From: Flavobacterium limi | GTDB taxonomy: Bacteria; Bacteroidota; Bacteroidia; Flavobacteriales; Flavobacteriaceae | Length of the DNA: 64,000 nucleotides | NCBI RefSeq assembly: GCF_010645075.1 | Contig: NZ_JAADZV010000005.1 | Span: 124,001-188,000, forward strand | Direction of reading: 5' to 3' | Part shown: positions 17,388 to 25,259 of the stretch, one piece after another | Numbering within the stretch: the stretch's first letter is position 1 | Layout of the letters: the number at the start of each line of letters is the position of its first letter | Program-made: the position numbers and the translations under genes | The notes under the pieces: model-generated | What the model saw: only the letters and a program-made list of their open reading frames with translations | What the model was told of the DNA's origin: nothing | Databases searched by the model: none

Positions 17388-17726
17388 ATGAGCTGTCAAA
17401 GATCCATTTTTGTAATTTTACTGGCAATACGTCTACTGACATTGCTGTTGATTCCATGTGGGGATATGGAGCTTCCCTCTACTGTTGAGAAGGATAGTAT
17501 TTCTCTTCAAAAAAGCAGCGATAATCATGACCACAAAGCTGTTTGCTGCTCGTTTTGCCAGTGTGCAAGCTGTAAAGGAGCTGTTGCTCTTACTGAGGTA
17601 AATCAACTTTCTTTTTATTTTACTTTTCAGTTTAAGACAGGTACTTCCAGGCTGTACGAATCCTTTCCTTCCCATTATCTTAGTTGCATATGGCAGCCTC
17701 CCCAGATAGGTTACGCCCAAGCATAG
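17388..17726 (+). CDS. Small secreted Cys-rich protein with IWQPP motif (second copy)
   Basis: This 112-residue protein has a hydrophobic N-terminus (IFVILLAIRLLTLLLIPCG) that may be a signal peptide or lipobox-like anchor. A His-containing segment (SSDNHDHKAVCC) and the metal-ligand cluster CCSFCQCASCKG follow. The C-terminus has SCIWQPPQIG. The cluster and tail resemble the protein at 29989 (CSPFCSCACCG, IWQPPQINS). It stands alone on the plus strand next to the His-rich protein. Periplasmic thiolate binding of copper or zinc is inferred. Confidence 0.75.
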   Translation: MSCQRSIFVILLAIRLLTLLLIPCGDMELPSTVEKDSISLQKSSDNHDHKAVCCSFCQCASCKGAVALTEVNQLSFYFTFQFKTGTSRLYESFPSHYLSCIWQPPQIGYAQA

Positions 17727-18012
17727 CCAAAATTTCCTTTCATTTTTTCGCAGGTGCCTCAGAAGGCATTTGTCAAATTTCAGTATGGTTTAAATGCTGC
17801 AATCCATATTGACCTAAGGCAGGGGAAATTTTATTTTCTGCATTGCGTCTGTAAGTATTATATCAGTAATTAAAATGAATTTCTAATTAAAAAGGCTGGG
17901 CTTAGTTTTAGATCTGCAGACTAATTGCATATGCATTGAGACTGCCTTTCGAAATAAATCTTACAATTTAGGATTGTAATCAAATCTCTAACCATTAATT
18001 ACCTAGTTGAAA

Positions 18013-18684
18013 ATGAATATTCTTATAATTGATGACCAGCCAAAAAGTGTAGATTTCCTGCGCCTTGGGCTGGAGGACGAGGGACACTTTGTCCATACTG
18101 CCGAAGATGGACAGGAGGGAGTCCTGCGGGCAACAACACGAAACTATGACCTTATACTGGTAAGCTGGATACTGCCATCAGCATCAGGCATGGAAGTATG
18201 CCAGGCGATAAGAGTGTATGATATCCATACTCCTATAATTTTTCTCACAGTTAAGGATTACCTCGAAGATACCATTATAGGGTTGGAGTGCGGTGCTAAC
18301 GATTACATAAAAAAGCCATTTGGTCGAGCCGAGCTGCTATCAAGGATCATGGTGTATGAAAAAAAAGGACAGAACAAGTCAGAACGTGAATATAGACTCT
18401 CGGATATTATTATAAAAATGAGCAGTTACAAAGTATTTAAAGCCGACAGGGAGGTGGTGCTGACCCGCAAAGAATTTCTTCTGCTGGCTTACCTGGTGCG
18501 GCATAAAGGAGAGGTCTGTTCACGAGTGGATATTATACGGGAAGTCTGGGGAATAGATTATGAATATGACGCAAGTATCATCGATGTTTTTATGAGTAAC
18601 ATACGAAAAAAACTCCGTATCAATGCCGATGATAAAAGACTGCGAACCATAAGGGGTATTGGCTTTATGGCAGACGAAATCTGA
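18013..18684 (+). CDS. OmpR-family response regulator lacking the phospho-acceptor Asp
   Basis: This 223-residue receiver plus winged-helix DNA-binding protein starts at ATG 18013; a TTG two codons earlier is less likely. The receiver has the acidic pair (Asp7, Asp8), the switch Thr (FLTVKDY) and the Lys in YIKKPFGRAE. The residue at the phosphorylation position is Ser51 (LILVSWILPSASG) rather than Asp. The C-terminal domain is complete (LTRKEFLLLAYLVRHKGEV, IRGIGF). No histidine kinase lies beside it. It may work as a constitutive or ligand-controlled regulator of the metal genes nearby. That is inferred. Confidence 0.88.
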   Translation: MNILIIDDQPKSVDFLRLGLEDEGHFVHTAEDGQEGVLRATTRNYDLILVSWILPSASGMEVCQAIRVYDIHTPIIFLTVKDYLEDTIIGLECGANDYIKKPFGRAELLSRIMVYEKKGQNKSEREYRLSDIIIKMSSYKVFKADREVVLTRKEFLLLAYLVRHKGEVCSRVDIIREVWGIDYEYDASIIDVFMSNIRKKLRINADDKRLRTIRGIGFMADEI

Positions 18685-18691
18685 AAAGCCC

Positions 18692-18749
18692 ACATCTGAA
18701 TTCTAATCATGACGATTTACAGAATATAGTCATAAACAGAATCAGATGT
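18692..18749 (+). other. Long-loop inverted repeat after the orphan regulator
   Basis: ACATCTGAATTCT (18692-18704) pairs with AGAATCAGATGT (18738-18749), with one bulged base. The 33-base loop and lack of a T-tract make it weak as a terminator. It may stabilise the 3' end of the regulator mRNA or be a binding site. Confidence 0.4.
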
Positions 18750-18887
18750 AGCTATTAACCGTATGATATAGTACTGTTTCTTTTAAGTCAGTAAATTTAA
18801 CATGATGCAGTGGTAGAAATTTTTGGCTTTAAAAAGCGATCACGCAAAGTATTTCAACGTAAATTATAAATTATAAAATAGTAAGTT

Positions 18888-19568
18888 TTGAAGTTAAGAA
18901 AGAACTGGATTACCAAAATTGACAGCCACATAAGGCTGTATATTGCAATAGGCACTGGAATTGGCACTTTTTTTATTTTGGGAGATCTTCAAAAAGCCTC
19001 TATTCACTGGATGGCCTCCTGGCTGGCGTTCTCAGGGATGTTTCTTTTTTTATCCTGGATGTCCATTTTTACATGTCATCCCAAAGAGCTTCACAAAATA
19101 GCTGAAAAGCAGGATTCGGGAAGATCACTAATTATGATTTTAATCTTACTGGCCTCGCTGATCAGCATGATTGGCATAGTTTTATTTTACAAAACTTCAG
19201 AAGAAATGAAAGGCGCAGAACTCACTACCCATATTTTATTGACAATCTTCTCAGCCATATTTGCGTGGTGGCTGGTACATACCACCTTTACTTTTAAATA
19301 TGCTCATCTATACTATGCCGTTGGGAAGCAGAAAGAAGGCAGACAGGTATACGGAGGTCTTGATTTTCCTGATGAAAATACTCCTGACTATCTGGATTTT
19401 TGTTATTTTTCATTTGTGCTTGGAACTACCTTTCAGGTATCAGATGTTAATATTACAGCCCGGCACATACGAAGGATAGCGCTGCTGCATGGACTGCTTT
19501 CTTTCTTCTTTAATACCATTATTTTGGCTCTTAGCATTAACATAATTGCTGGACTGATTCAAAAATAA
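18888..19568 (+). CDS. DUF1345 integral membrane protein
   Basis: This 226-residue protein has about five transmembrane segments and the family block PDYLDFCYFSFVLGTTFQVSD followed by RRIALLHGLLSFFFNTIILAL. It is recognised as the DUF1345 family, predicted inner-membrane proteins of unknown function. The only start that keeps the N-terminal helix is TTG at 18888. An in-frame stop sits two codons before it and the next ATG is deep inside the first membrane region. It lies 203 bases after the orphan regulator and could be its target. Confidence 0.82.
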   Translation: MKLRKNWITKIDSHIRLYIAIGTGIGTFFILGDLQKASIHWMASWLAFSGMFLFLSWMSIFTCHPKELHKIAEKQDSGRSLIMILILLASLISMIGIVLFYKTSEEMKGAELTTHILLTIFSAIFAWWLVHTTFTFKYAHLYYAVGKQKEGRQVYGGLDFPDENTPDYLDFCYFSFVLGTTFQVSDVNITARHIRRIALLHGLLSFFFNTIILALSINIIAGLIQK

Positions 19569-19944
19569 CTTCGGCCTAGATCTAAAAGGCATAACGCAAA
19601 TCACAAAAGCCTGATAAGGAGGTATGCTGCCTAATAAAGCATTTCAGCTGATCCTCCGGTATCACCTGGAGCACAGGATCTTTTCGAGCTGCTGTGCAGC
19701 TAAACGCAGCGGCTTAACAAACAGTTTAACTCATCAGCTGGGAGAAACTGCCCTGCCGGGTATGTCTTTATTTACCTATGATCCTCTTTTTAATTGAAAT
19801 GAAATAAGCAATCTTATGTGAATTAAAGCGAGTATAGAAAAGCTTTAAATATTTCAATATTCCAACTGGAAAAGGATGTCGCAGCCGGTATACATTTTTT
19901 ATGCCAATAAAATCTGGAATTTTTCTATCGGCTGTAGTATGAAA
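19569..19944. other. Non-coding part of a 516-base intergenic stretch
   Basis: I find no gene here. The only structure is a short AGCTGC/GCAGCT inverted repeat (19687-19701). The right side of the stretch holds the terminator at 19945-19992. The rest is unremarkable spacer between convergent genes. Confidence 0.5.
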
Positions 19945-19992
19945 TACAAAAAAAAAACAAGGGAGCGATCGAATGACGATTGCTCCCTTGTT
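19945..19992 (-). terminator. Strong terminator of the Czc/P-type ATPase operon
   Basis: A 16-bp stem (19956-19971 with 19977-19992, a single G-T wobble, loop AATGA) starts with AACAAGGGAGCGATCG. Reading leftwards it is followed by a long U-tract. It lies 93 bases beyond the stop of the P-type ATPase and marks the end of the ten-kilobase minus-strand operon. Confidence 0.9.
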
Positions 19993-20084
19993 CTATAATA
20001 TAGATGCTACTTCTATAGATATAATGATAACTTTCCGGCACTTTAATTATGCAAAATATTGGTTTTGTGCTGCCGGTGCTATTG

Positions 20085-22085
20085 TTACATTTTTAATCTC
20101 TGGATCCTTACAGCGTTTAAGATAGCTAAAAGGGATACCCCGACATCAGCGATTACCGCTTCCCAAAGTGTGGCCACACCTCCGGCTCCCAATGCCAGAA
20201 CTATTACCTTCACGACCATTGCAAGGATTATATTCTGCCATACGATTTTCTTTGTCAGTTTTCCAATTTTTATGGCTGTAACAATTTTAGAAGGCTGATC
20301 ATTTTGTATCACGATATCCGCTGTTTCAATTGTAGCGTCGCTGCCAAGTCCTCCCATAGCGATACCTGCATCTGCCAGCGCTACGACAGGTGCATCATTG
20401 ACACCGTCGCCGACAAAGGCAATTTTCTTACCGTCGTTTTTCAGTGCCGTTACTTTTTCCACTTTTCCTTCCGGGAGTAAATCCCCGTAAGCGTTGTCGA
20501 TTCCCAGACTTTTGGAAACTTCATCCACAACGGTCTGCTTGTCTCCCGAGAGCATCACAGTTTTTATTTTTAAATCATGCAGATCTTTGATCGCTTTTGG
20601 CGCATCCTCTTTTATTTTATCAGCAATTGTAATGTGTCCCTTATATTGTTTGTCAATAGCAAGAACTACAATAGTATATACTATAGTATCAACTTCAGCT
20701 GGATATTCGATGTTGAATTTTTTCATCAGCTTGGTATTTCCTGCAAGAACTTCTTTTCCGTCGATAATTCCTTTAAGACCATGTCCGGAAATTTCCTCTA
20801 CATTGGAAATTGCAATGCTCTTAATACTGTCCTTACCTGCATGTTCGACCACTGCAAGCCCGATCGGATGGGTGGACTGGCTTTCAATAGCCGCAGCATA
20901 TTTAAGGAGTTCCTCCTTTTCTATATCTTTTGAATTGATTTCCTGTACTTTAAAAATGCCTTCGGTCAGTGTTCCGGTTTTGTCCATTACCACTACATTG
21001 ATTTCAGTCATTACATCAAGAAAATTCGATCCTTTAAATAAAATACCATTTCGGGAGGCAAGTCCTATTCCGCCAAAATAACCCAGAGGGATTGAAACCA
21101 CAAGGGCACAAGGACAGCTGATCACAAGAAATACCAAAGCCCTGTAGAACCATACATTAAACTCGTAAGGGTCTACAAAGAAGTAAGGAGCGAAGCAGAC
21201 TGCAACAGCCAGGGCAAAAACAATAGGGGTGTATATTTTTGCAAATCTGCTTATAAAGAGCTGTGTCTGTGATTTACGGGAGGTGGCATCCTGAACCATC
21301 TCAAGAATCTTACTGAGCTTGCTGTCCTGAAAAAGCGAAGTTACTTTTATTTCGGCAACCGTATTTAGATTAATCATTCCGGCATAAATCTGTTCTCCCT
21401 TGTTTTTTGTATCGGGCTTGCTTTCTCCTGTCAGGGCTGCTGTATTGAAGGACGCTTTTTCAGAAATCAGTTCACCATCCAAGGCTACTTTCTCTCCAGG
21501 CTTTATTTGGATGATTTCACCGGGTTTTACTTCTTTCGGGTCTACAACTACAAAGCCGCCGTCCCTCTGCACCGCGACCTGATCGGGTCTAATGTCTAAA
21601 AGTGCCTTAATGCTTCTTTTCGCACGGTTGACAGCTGCGTCCTGAAACCATTCCCCTATTGAATAAAATGCCATCACGGCAACACCTTCACTGTAGGAAC
21701 CAATGGCAAAGGCGCCAATTGTGGCAACGCTCATTAGGAAAAATTCATTAAAGAAGTCAAATCTTATGGCCTTTCTGTAAGCCATGTATAAGACATTGTA
21801 TCCGGCAAGGAGATAGGCTGCCGTAAATATTATAAGGTCAGCTGGAAACGGCGGTACAAATTTAAAACCAAATTCAAGCACCAGCATGATCACAAGTATG
21901 ACTATGGCTAGCAGAAGCTGCCAGTGACTTTTCCATCCCGAATCAGTATCTTCAGCCCCGTGGTCGTGTCCGTCACTGTCCGAGTGCTGCTCTTCTTGCT
22001 GGACAGTTGTTACTTTGTTGTTTTCTTCTAGATCTCCAACAGGAGTTCTATTTGGAGTATCCGTATTTTGGGTGTTTTCACTCAT
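20085..22085 (-). CDS. Zn/Cd/Pb-type P1B ATPase (ZntA-like)
   Basis: This 666-residue inner-membrane metal pump hydrolyses ATP to export divalent metals. It lacks a CxxC HMA domain. Instead the N-terminus is acidic and His-containing (HSDSDGHDHGAED). The metal site in TM6 is SCPCALVVSIPLG, the CPC-ALVVS form characteristic of Zn/Cd/Pb exporters, as opposed to the ALGLATP form of copper pumps. DKTGTLTEG (phosphorylation), STHPIGLAV (HP motif), GDGVNDAPV (hinge) and ETADIVI are intact. It is the last gene of the Czc operon. A second, decayed copy of its C-terminal third lies at 35553. Confidence 0.93.
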   Translation of the reverse strand: MSENTQNTDTPNRTPVGDLEENNKVTTVQQEEQHSDSDGHDHGAEDTDSGWKSHWQLLLAIVILVIMLVLEFGFKFVPPFPADLIIFTAAYLLAGYNVLYMAYRKAIRFDFFNEFFLMSVATIGAFAIGSYSEGVAVMAFYSIGEWFQDAAVNRAKRSIKALLDIRPDQVAVQRDGGFVVVDPKEVKPGEIIQIKPGEKVALDGELISEKASFNTAALTGESKPDTKNKGEQIYAGMINLNTVAEIKVTSLFQDSKLSKILEMVQDATSRKSQTQLFISRFAKIYTPIVFALAVAVCFAPYFFVDPYEFNVWFYRALVFLVISCPCALVVSIPLGYFGGIGLASRNGILFKGSNFLDVMTEINVVVMDKTGTLTEGIFKVQEINSKDIEKEELLKYAAAIESQSTHPIGLAVVEHAGKDSIKSIAISNVEEISGHGLKGIIDGKEVLAGNTKLMKKFNIEYPAEVDTIVYTIVVLAIDKQYKGHITIADKIKEDAPKAIKDLHDLKIKTVMLSGDKQTVVDEVSKSLGIDNAYGDLLPEGKVEKVTALKNDGKKIAFVGDGVNDAPVVALADAGIAMGGLGSDATIETADIVIQNDQPSKIVTAIKIGKLTKKIVWQNIILAMVVKVIVLALGAGGVATLWEAVIADVGVSLLAILNAVRIQRLKM

Positions 22086-22101
22086 AATGTAGTTTTTTAA
22101 G

Positions 22102-22121
22102 GCGGTATTGGAAAATACCGC
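22102..22121 (-). promoter_or_regulatory. Short hairpin between bestrophin and P-type ATPase genes
   Basis: This is a perfect 8-bp stem, GCGGTATT/AATACCGC, with a 4-base loop, 16 bases before the ATPase start. No U-tract follows on the minus strand. It is probably a processing or translational-control hairpin within the operon rather than a terminator. Confidence 0.45.
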
Positions 22122-22136
22122 AAGGTTATTATATAA

Positions 22137-23018
22137 CTAGTTAATGTAATAGTAAGAGTCTGTTTGAATCGCCGGTATGACTGTATCGCTGCAAATTTCC
22201 TTTATGTTGTTTTCTATAACAGTGCAGAGTGCAGTCATGGGTATATCGGTGGGACTGTTCTCAAAAGGGTCCTGCATAATGATGGCGGTTTTTTCCACTG
22301 CTATAAACGTAGAGGATATAACAATGGTCAAAACAATTTCAATTGCCGGAAAACTGTCTTCAAGTCCAAAGGGAAGGATAGAGGTAAGAAGATAAATCAG
22401 AAAGTGGATCAGTAAGCTGTAGGATTTTGGAAATACGGTGTTTTTAATTCTTTCGCATTTTCCCATAGCGTCGTTCAGCCGGGCAATAGTAGTATCGATC
22501 TGCACCTGTTTATTGTCATTTAGTCCGAATTTTTTTGTTACAAGTGCCAGCTGATCCGCATGTCTGTTCAAAAGCTCTGCGGGAACATTATTTGCCTTTA
22601 TATAGTGCTGCTCAAGATAAGATCCGACCCGCTTGGAGAATGGAATCTTTCTCAGGCTTTCCGATAGAGCAAAACACCAGATAACCTGTCTCTGGGCAAA
22701 TTCTTTTAATTCAGAATCTGAATCAGGCAGGAACTGTTTGGTCTGCCTGATTAATGTTCTGGAATCATTGACAATTTCTCCCCACACTTTTCTTGCCTCC
22801 CACCAGCGGTCATAGGACTGTGCGGTACGAAAAGCAAGAAGCAATCCTACTATTGTCCCCATTATACTGGTAATGGGAAGAGGTATTGCAATTTCACGCA
22901 ATATGGTATTATGGTCAAGGGTACCGATTACCAAAGCATAGGTTATGATAGCTGCGATATCAACCCAGATCGATTTAATGAAAAACACTATGGAACTTTT
23001 GTTGTTTTTAACTAGCAT
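22137..23018 (-). CDS. Bestrophin-family anion channel
   Basis: This 293-residue inner-membrane protein starts at MLVKNNKSS (23018). A longer frame to 23114 would overlap the MgtC gene and add an unlikely N-terminus. Family features are the GTIVGLLLAFRTAQSYDRWWEARKVWG region (TM2 and the conserved RxxxSYDRWWEGR-like signature) and EDSFPAIEIVLTIVISSTF near the C-terminus. Bacterial bestrophins form pentameric channels for anions or, in some homologues, cations. Its place inside a metal-efflux operon suggests charge balancing or metal permeation. This is inferred. Confidence 0.88.
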   Translation of the reverse strand: MLVKNNKSSIVFFIKSIWVDIAAIITYALVIGTLDHNTILREIAIPLPITSIMGTIVGLLLAFRTAQSYDRWWEARKVWGEIVNDSRTLIRQTKQFLPDSDSELKEFAQRQVIWCFALSESLRKIPFSKRVGSYLEQHYIKANNVPAELLNRHADQLALVTKKFGLNDNKQVQIDTTIARLNDAMGKCERIKNTVFPKSYSLLIHFLIYLLTSILPFGLEDSFPAIEIVLTIVISSTFIAVEKTAIIMQDPFENSPTDIPMTALCTVIENNIKEICSDTVIPAIQTDSYYYIN

Positions 23019-23085
23019 GGTAGTCGCTTTTAGGGTTTTTATAAAATTAATTATTAGGAAAGCCAGATCACTAATCCCCAATAAT

Positions 23086-23550
23086 TTATAGTTCCTTATG
23101 ACTTGAATGGTCATATTTTATCTTTTTTTTCCACCTGATATACCATTTCTGGTGATGTAGGGAAAGTAAAAAATACAATGCACCAGCACTTGCCACGGCA
23201 ATTATATACATGTTCAGACCAACGGCTACCCCGACGGCCGATGTGCACCAGATTGTAGCAGCAGTTGTAAGGCCATGTGAAGATTCCCCGTGATTGTTTC
23301 GGTAAATAATGCCTGCCCCAAGAAAACCTACTCCTGTTATAATATTGGCTATTACCCTTGATGCAGCACCTGGGTCTGCTGCGAGATGAACTGTAATGGA
23401 GGTAAACAGTGTTGCACCTATAGATACAGCTGCGTATGTCCGTACCCCGGCATCATGGCCGTGTCGTTCCCTGTCCAAGCCTATGAAGAATCCTAAAATT
23501 AAGGAAACCAGCAGTTTTAGAAGTATAAACAGCTCTGTATTAATATCCAT
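23086..23550 (-). CDS. MgtC/SapB-family membrane protein
   Basis: This 154-residue protein starts at MDINTELFILL (23550), which fits the short N-terminus of the family better than the longer frame. It has about four transmembrane helices, with LGFFIGLDRERHGHDAGVRTYAAVSIGATLFT and IANIITGVGFLGAGIIYRN, the classic MgtC segments. It lacks the C-terminal ACT-like domain of the virulence MgtC. Related proteins influence Mg2+ homeostasis, membrane potential and ATPase activity. Co-transcription with bestrophin and the metal ATPase points to ion homeostasis during metal stress. Confidence 0.88.
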   Translation of the reverse strand: MDINTELFILLKLLVSLILGFFIGLDRERHGHDAGVRTYAAVSIGATLFTSITVHLAADPGAASRVIANIITGVGFLGAGIIYRNNHGESSHGLTTAATIWCTSAVGVAVGLNMYIIAVASAGALYFLLSLHHQKWYIRWKKKIKYDHSSHKEL

Positions 23551-23678
23551 ATCTATGTAAATTACGAATTTATTGCCAAACATGGCTTTTTTAATCTTTA
23601 AAACCAGGCCATTATATGCCGTACCTGGTGTCTTAGATTTATTCCAGCACTGGTTCATCAATTTTAGGTCCCTAAAAC

Positions 23679-23966
23679 CTAATGCTCATGACCTTGATGG
23701 TTTTTTGGATCATGCTTATGTCCCTGATGGTTTTCCTGGTTCACTTTGATAAGTTTCATTTGGCATACCGGACATTTCCCTTTCGTTTTATATACTTTTC
23801 CTTTTTCACAATTCGTTGGGCATTCATAAGCCAGTGTGTGCAGGTCTGAATCCTTATGCTCATGTTTTTGGTCATCGTGGGCAGAAATTTTTCGGTCATT
23901 GTTCCTGCAGGATAAAGCTGTTAATGCGCTTAGTATCAAAATAATAAATATAATTTTGGTTTTCAT
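23679..23966 (-). CDS. Metal-binding lipoprotein with HMBD-type zinc-ribbon motif
   Basis: This 95-residue lipoprotein has a signal with lipobox LTALSC, a His-rich linker (SAHDDQKHEHKDSD) and a heavy-metal-binding domain (YECPTNCEKGKVY, then GKCPVCQMKL). A His-rich tail (HQGHKHDPKNHQGHEH) follows. The start is MKTKIIF at 23966. The fold is the periplasmic metal-binding domain commonly joined to RND adaptors, present here as an independent protein. It lies between CzcB and MgtC and probably delivers or buffers metal in the periplasm. That role is inferred. Confidence 0.85.
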   Translation of the reverse strand: MKTKIIFIILILSALTALSCRNNDRKISAHDDQKHEHKDSDLHTLAYECPTNCEKGKVYKTKGKCPVCQMKLIKVNQENHQGHKHDPKNHQGHEH

Positions 23967-23988
23967 AATGAAGGTCTTTATGATCTTA

Positions 23989-25248
23989 TTAGTGGTCATG
24001 ACCTCCGCCGCCTTCACTTTTTAATAAATGACTTTGGATATAATACGCGCCTTTGGTCACTATTTTGGAGCCGGCATCGATTTTCTGAAGAAGGGTAGCT
24101 TGTATGAATCCCAGTTGTGAGGTTCCTGTTTTTACTTCAATACGCTGGAAATGATAGGTTTTGCCTTCATTCTCTTCGTGTTTGTCTCCATCGTCGTGAG
24201 CGTGCCCCTGCTTTTCATCGTGGGCTTCTTCTTCTTTATGACCCTCTTCCAGAACAAATATAAATTCGCGGCCGTCAGCTTTAACTATAGCTTCCACAGG
24301 AAGAGCGCTCACAGATTTTATGCCGATGTCGATAAGGGCATTGATATACATTCCAGGAATTAACTGTTGCTTGTCATTGATGATATCCGCGTGCACGGCA
24401 ACTGATTTGGTCTCATTTTCAAATGATTTGCCCACACTGAAAATTTTTCCTTTAATTTCCGTATTATCCTGATTGGTCAAAATAAACCGTACATCTTGGC
24501 CCGGTTTTACCTTGCGAAGGTCTTTTTCGTAAACCAGCAGATCGACATGCAATTTTGAATTATCTACAATGCCAAGCAGTGGTTTTCCGGCTTCAACGTT
24601 GCTCCCCAATTTGATATTAATTTCAGTTATAAATCCTGCAATAGGCGCCTTTACGGCTACAGTGGAGGTTGCAGGACCATTTGGGTTAATATTTAACGTT
24701 GATAGCTGCTTTTGAAGAGAATTGAATCTTGCCTTTTCAGTTTCATAATTGGATTTTGTCTGCTGGAATACTTTTTTAGAGTTAACTTCCTCAGCGCTCA
24801 GAATTTTTTGTCTTTCAAATTCAAGTTTAAGGTACTCTAAATTGCTTTTGGAGGTAAGGTAAGCTTCCTGCATTTTAGAGAATTCAGGACTTTCGATAGT
24901 GGCAACGACTTGTCCTTTATTCACATGCTGGCCCTCGATAACAGAAATGCTTTTGACGATTCCTGTAGTAAACACTGATACATCTGCCTGATTCTGTGGA
25001 GGCAGTTTTGTATAACCATTAGCGTTGATAACATCGCTTAAGTTTTTCTGGGAAAAGCCACCAAGCTCTATTTGTGAACCTTTAAACTGAGCTTCATTGA
25101 GTTCCACTTCCTTGATTCCGGCCAGCTTTTCTTCGGTTTTATCTGCTTCTTTTGGAATTTCCGCATCATCCTTGCCAAGTATGAAATAAAGAATTATTGC
25201 AATTACTACAGCAGCTGCTATTGAATATATTATGTTTGATTTTCTCAT
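23989..25248 (-). CDS. czcB: RND efflux periplasmic adaptor (CzcB/CusB type) with His-rich insert
   Basis: This 419-residue membrane-fusion protein has an N-terminal membrane anchor, a lipoyl/barrel-sandwich segment (SVIEGQHVNKGQVVATIESPE), an alpha-hairpin, a beta-barrel and a membrane-proximal domain. A His/Glu-rich stretch (EEGHKEEEAHDEKQGHAHDD) is inserted in the C-terminal domain, and the protein ends GGGGHDH. The His clusters point to divalent metal (Zn/Co/Cd) rather than Cu(I). It follows the czcA fusion by 11 bases and completes the tripartite pump. Confidence 0.92.
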   Translation of the reverse strand: MRKSNIIYSIAAAVVIAIILYFILGKDDAEIPKEADKTEEKLAGIKEVELNEAQFKGSQIELGGFSQKNLSDVINANGYTKLPPQNQADVSVFTTGIVKSISVIEGQHVNKGQVVATIESPEFSKMQEAYLTSKSNLEYLKLEFERQKILSAEEVNSKKVFQQTKSNYETEKARFNSLQKQLSTLNINPNGPATSTVAVKAPIAGFITEINIKLGSNVEAGKPLLGIVDNSKLHVDLLVYEKDLRKVKPGQDVRFILTNQDNTEIKGKIFSVGKSFENETKSVAVHADIINDKQQLIPGMYINALIDIGIKSVSALPVEAIVKADGREFIFVLEEGHKEEEAHDEKQGHAHDDGDKHEENEGKTYHFQRIEVKTGTSQLGFIQATLLQKIDAGSKIVTKGAYYIQSHLLKSEGGGGHDH

Positions 25249-25259
25249 TATAACTTAAA

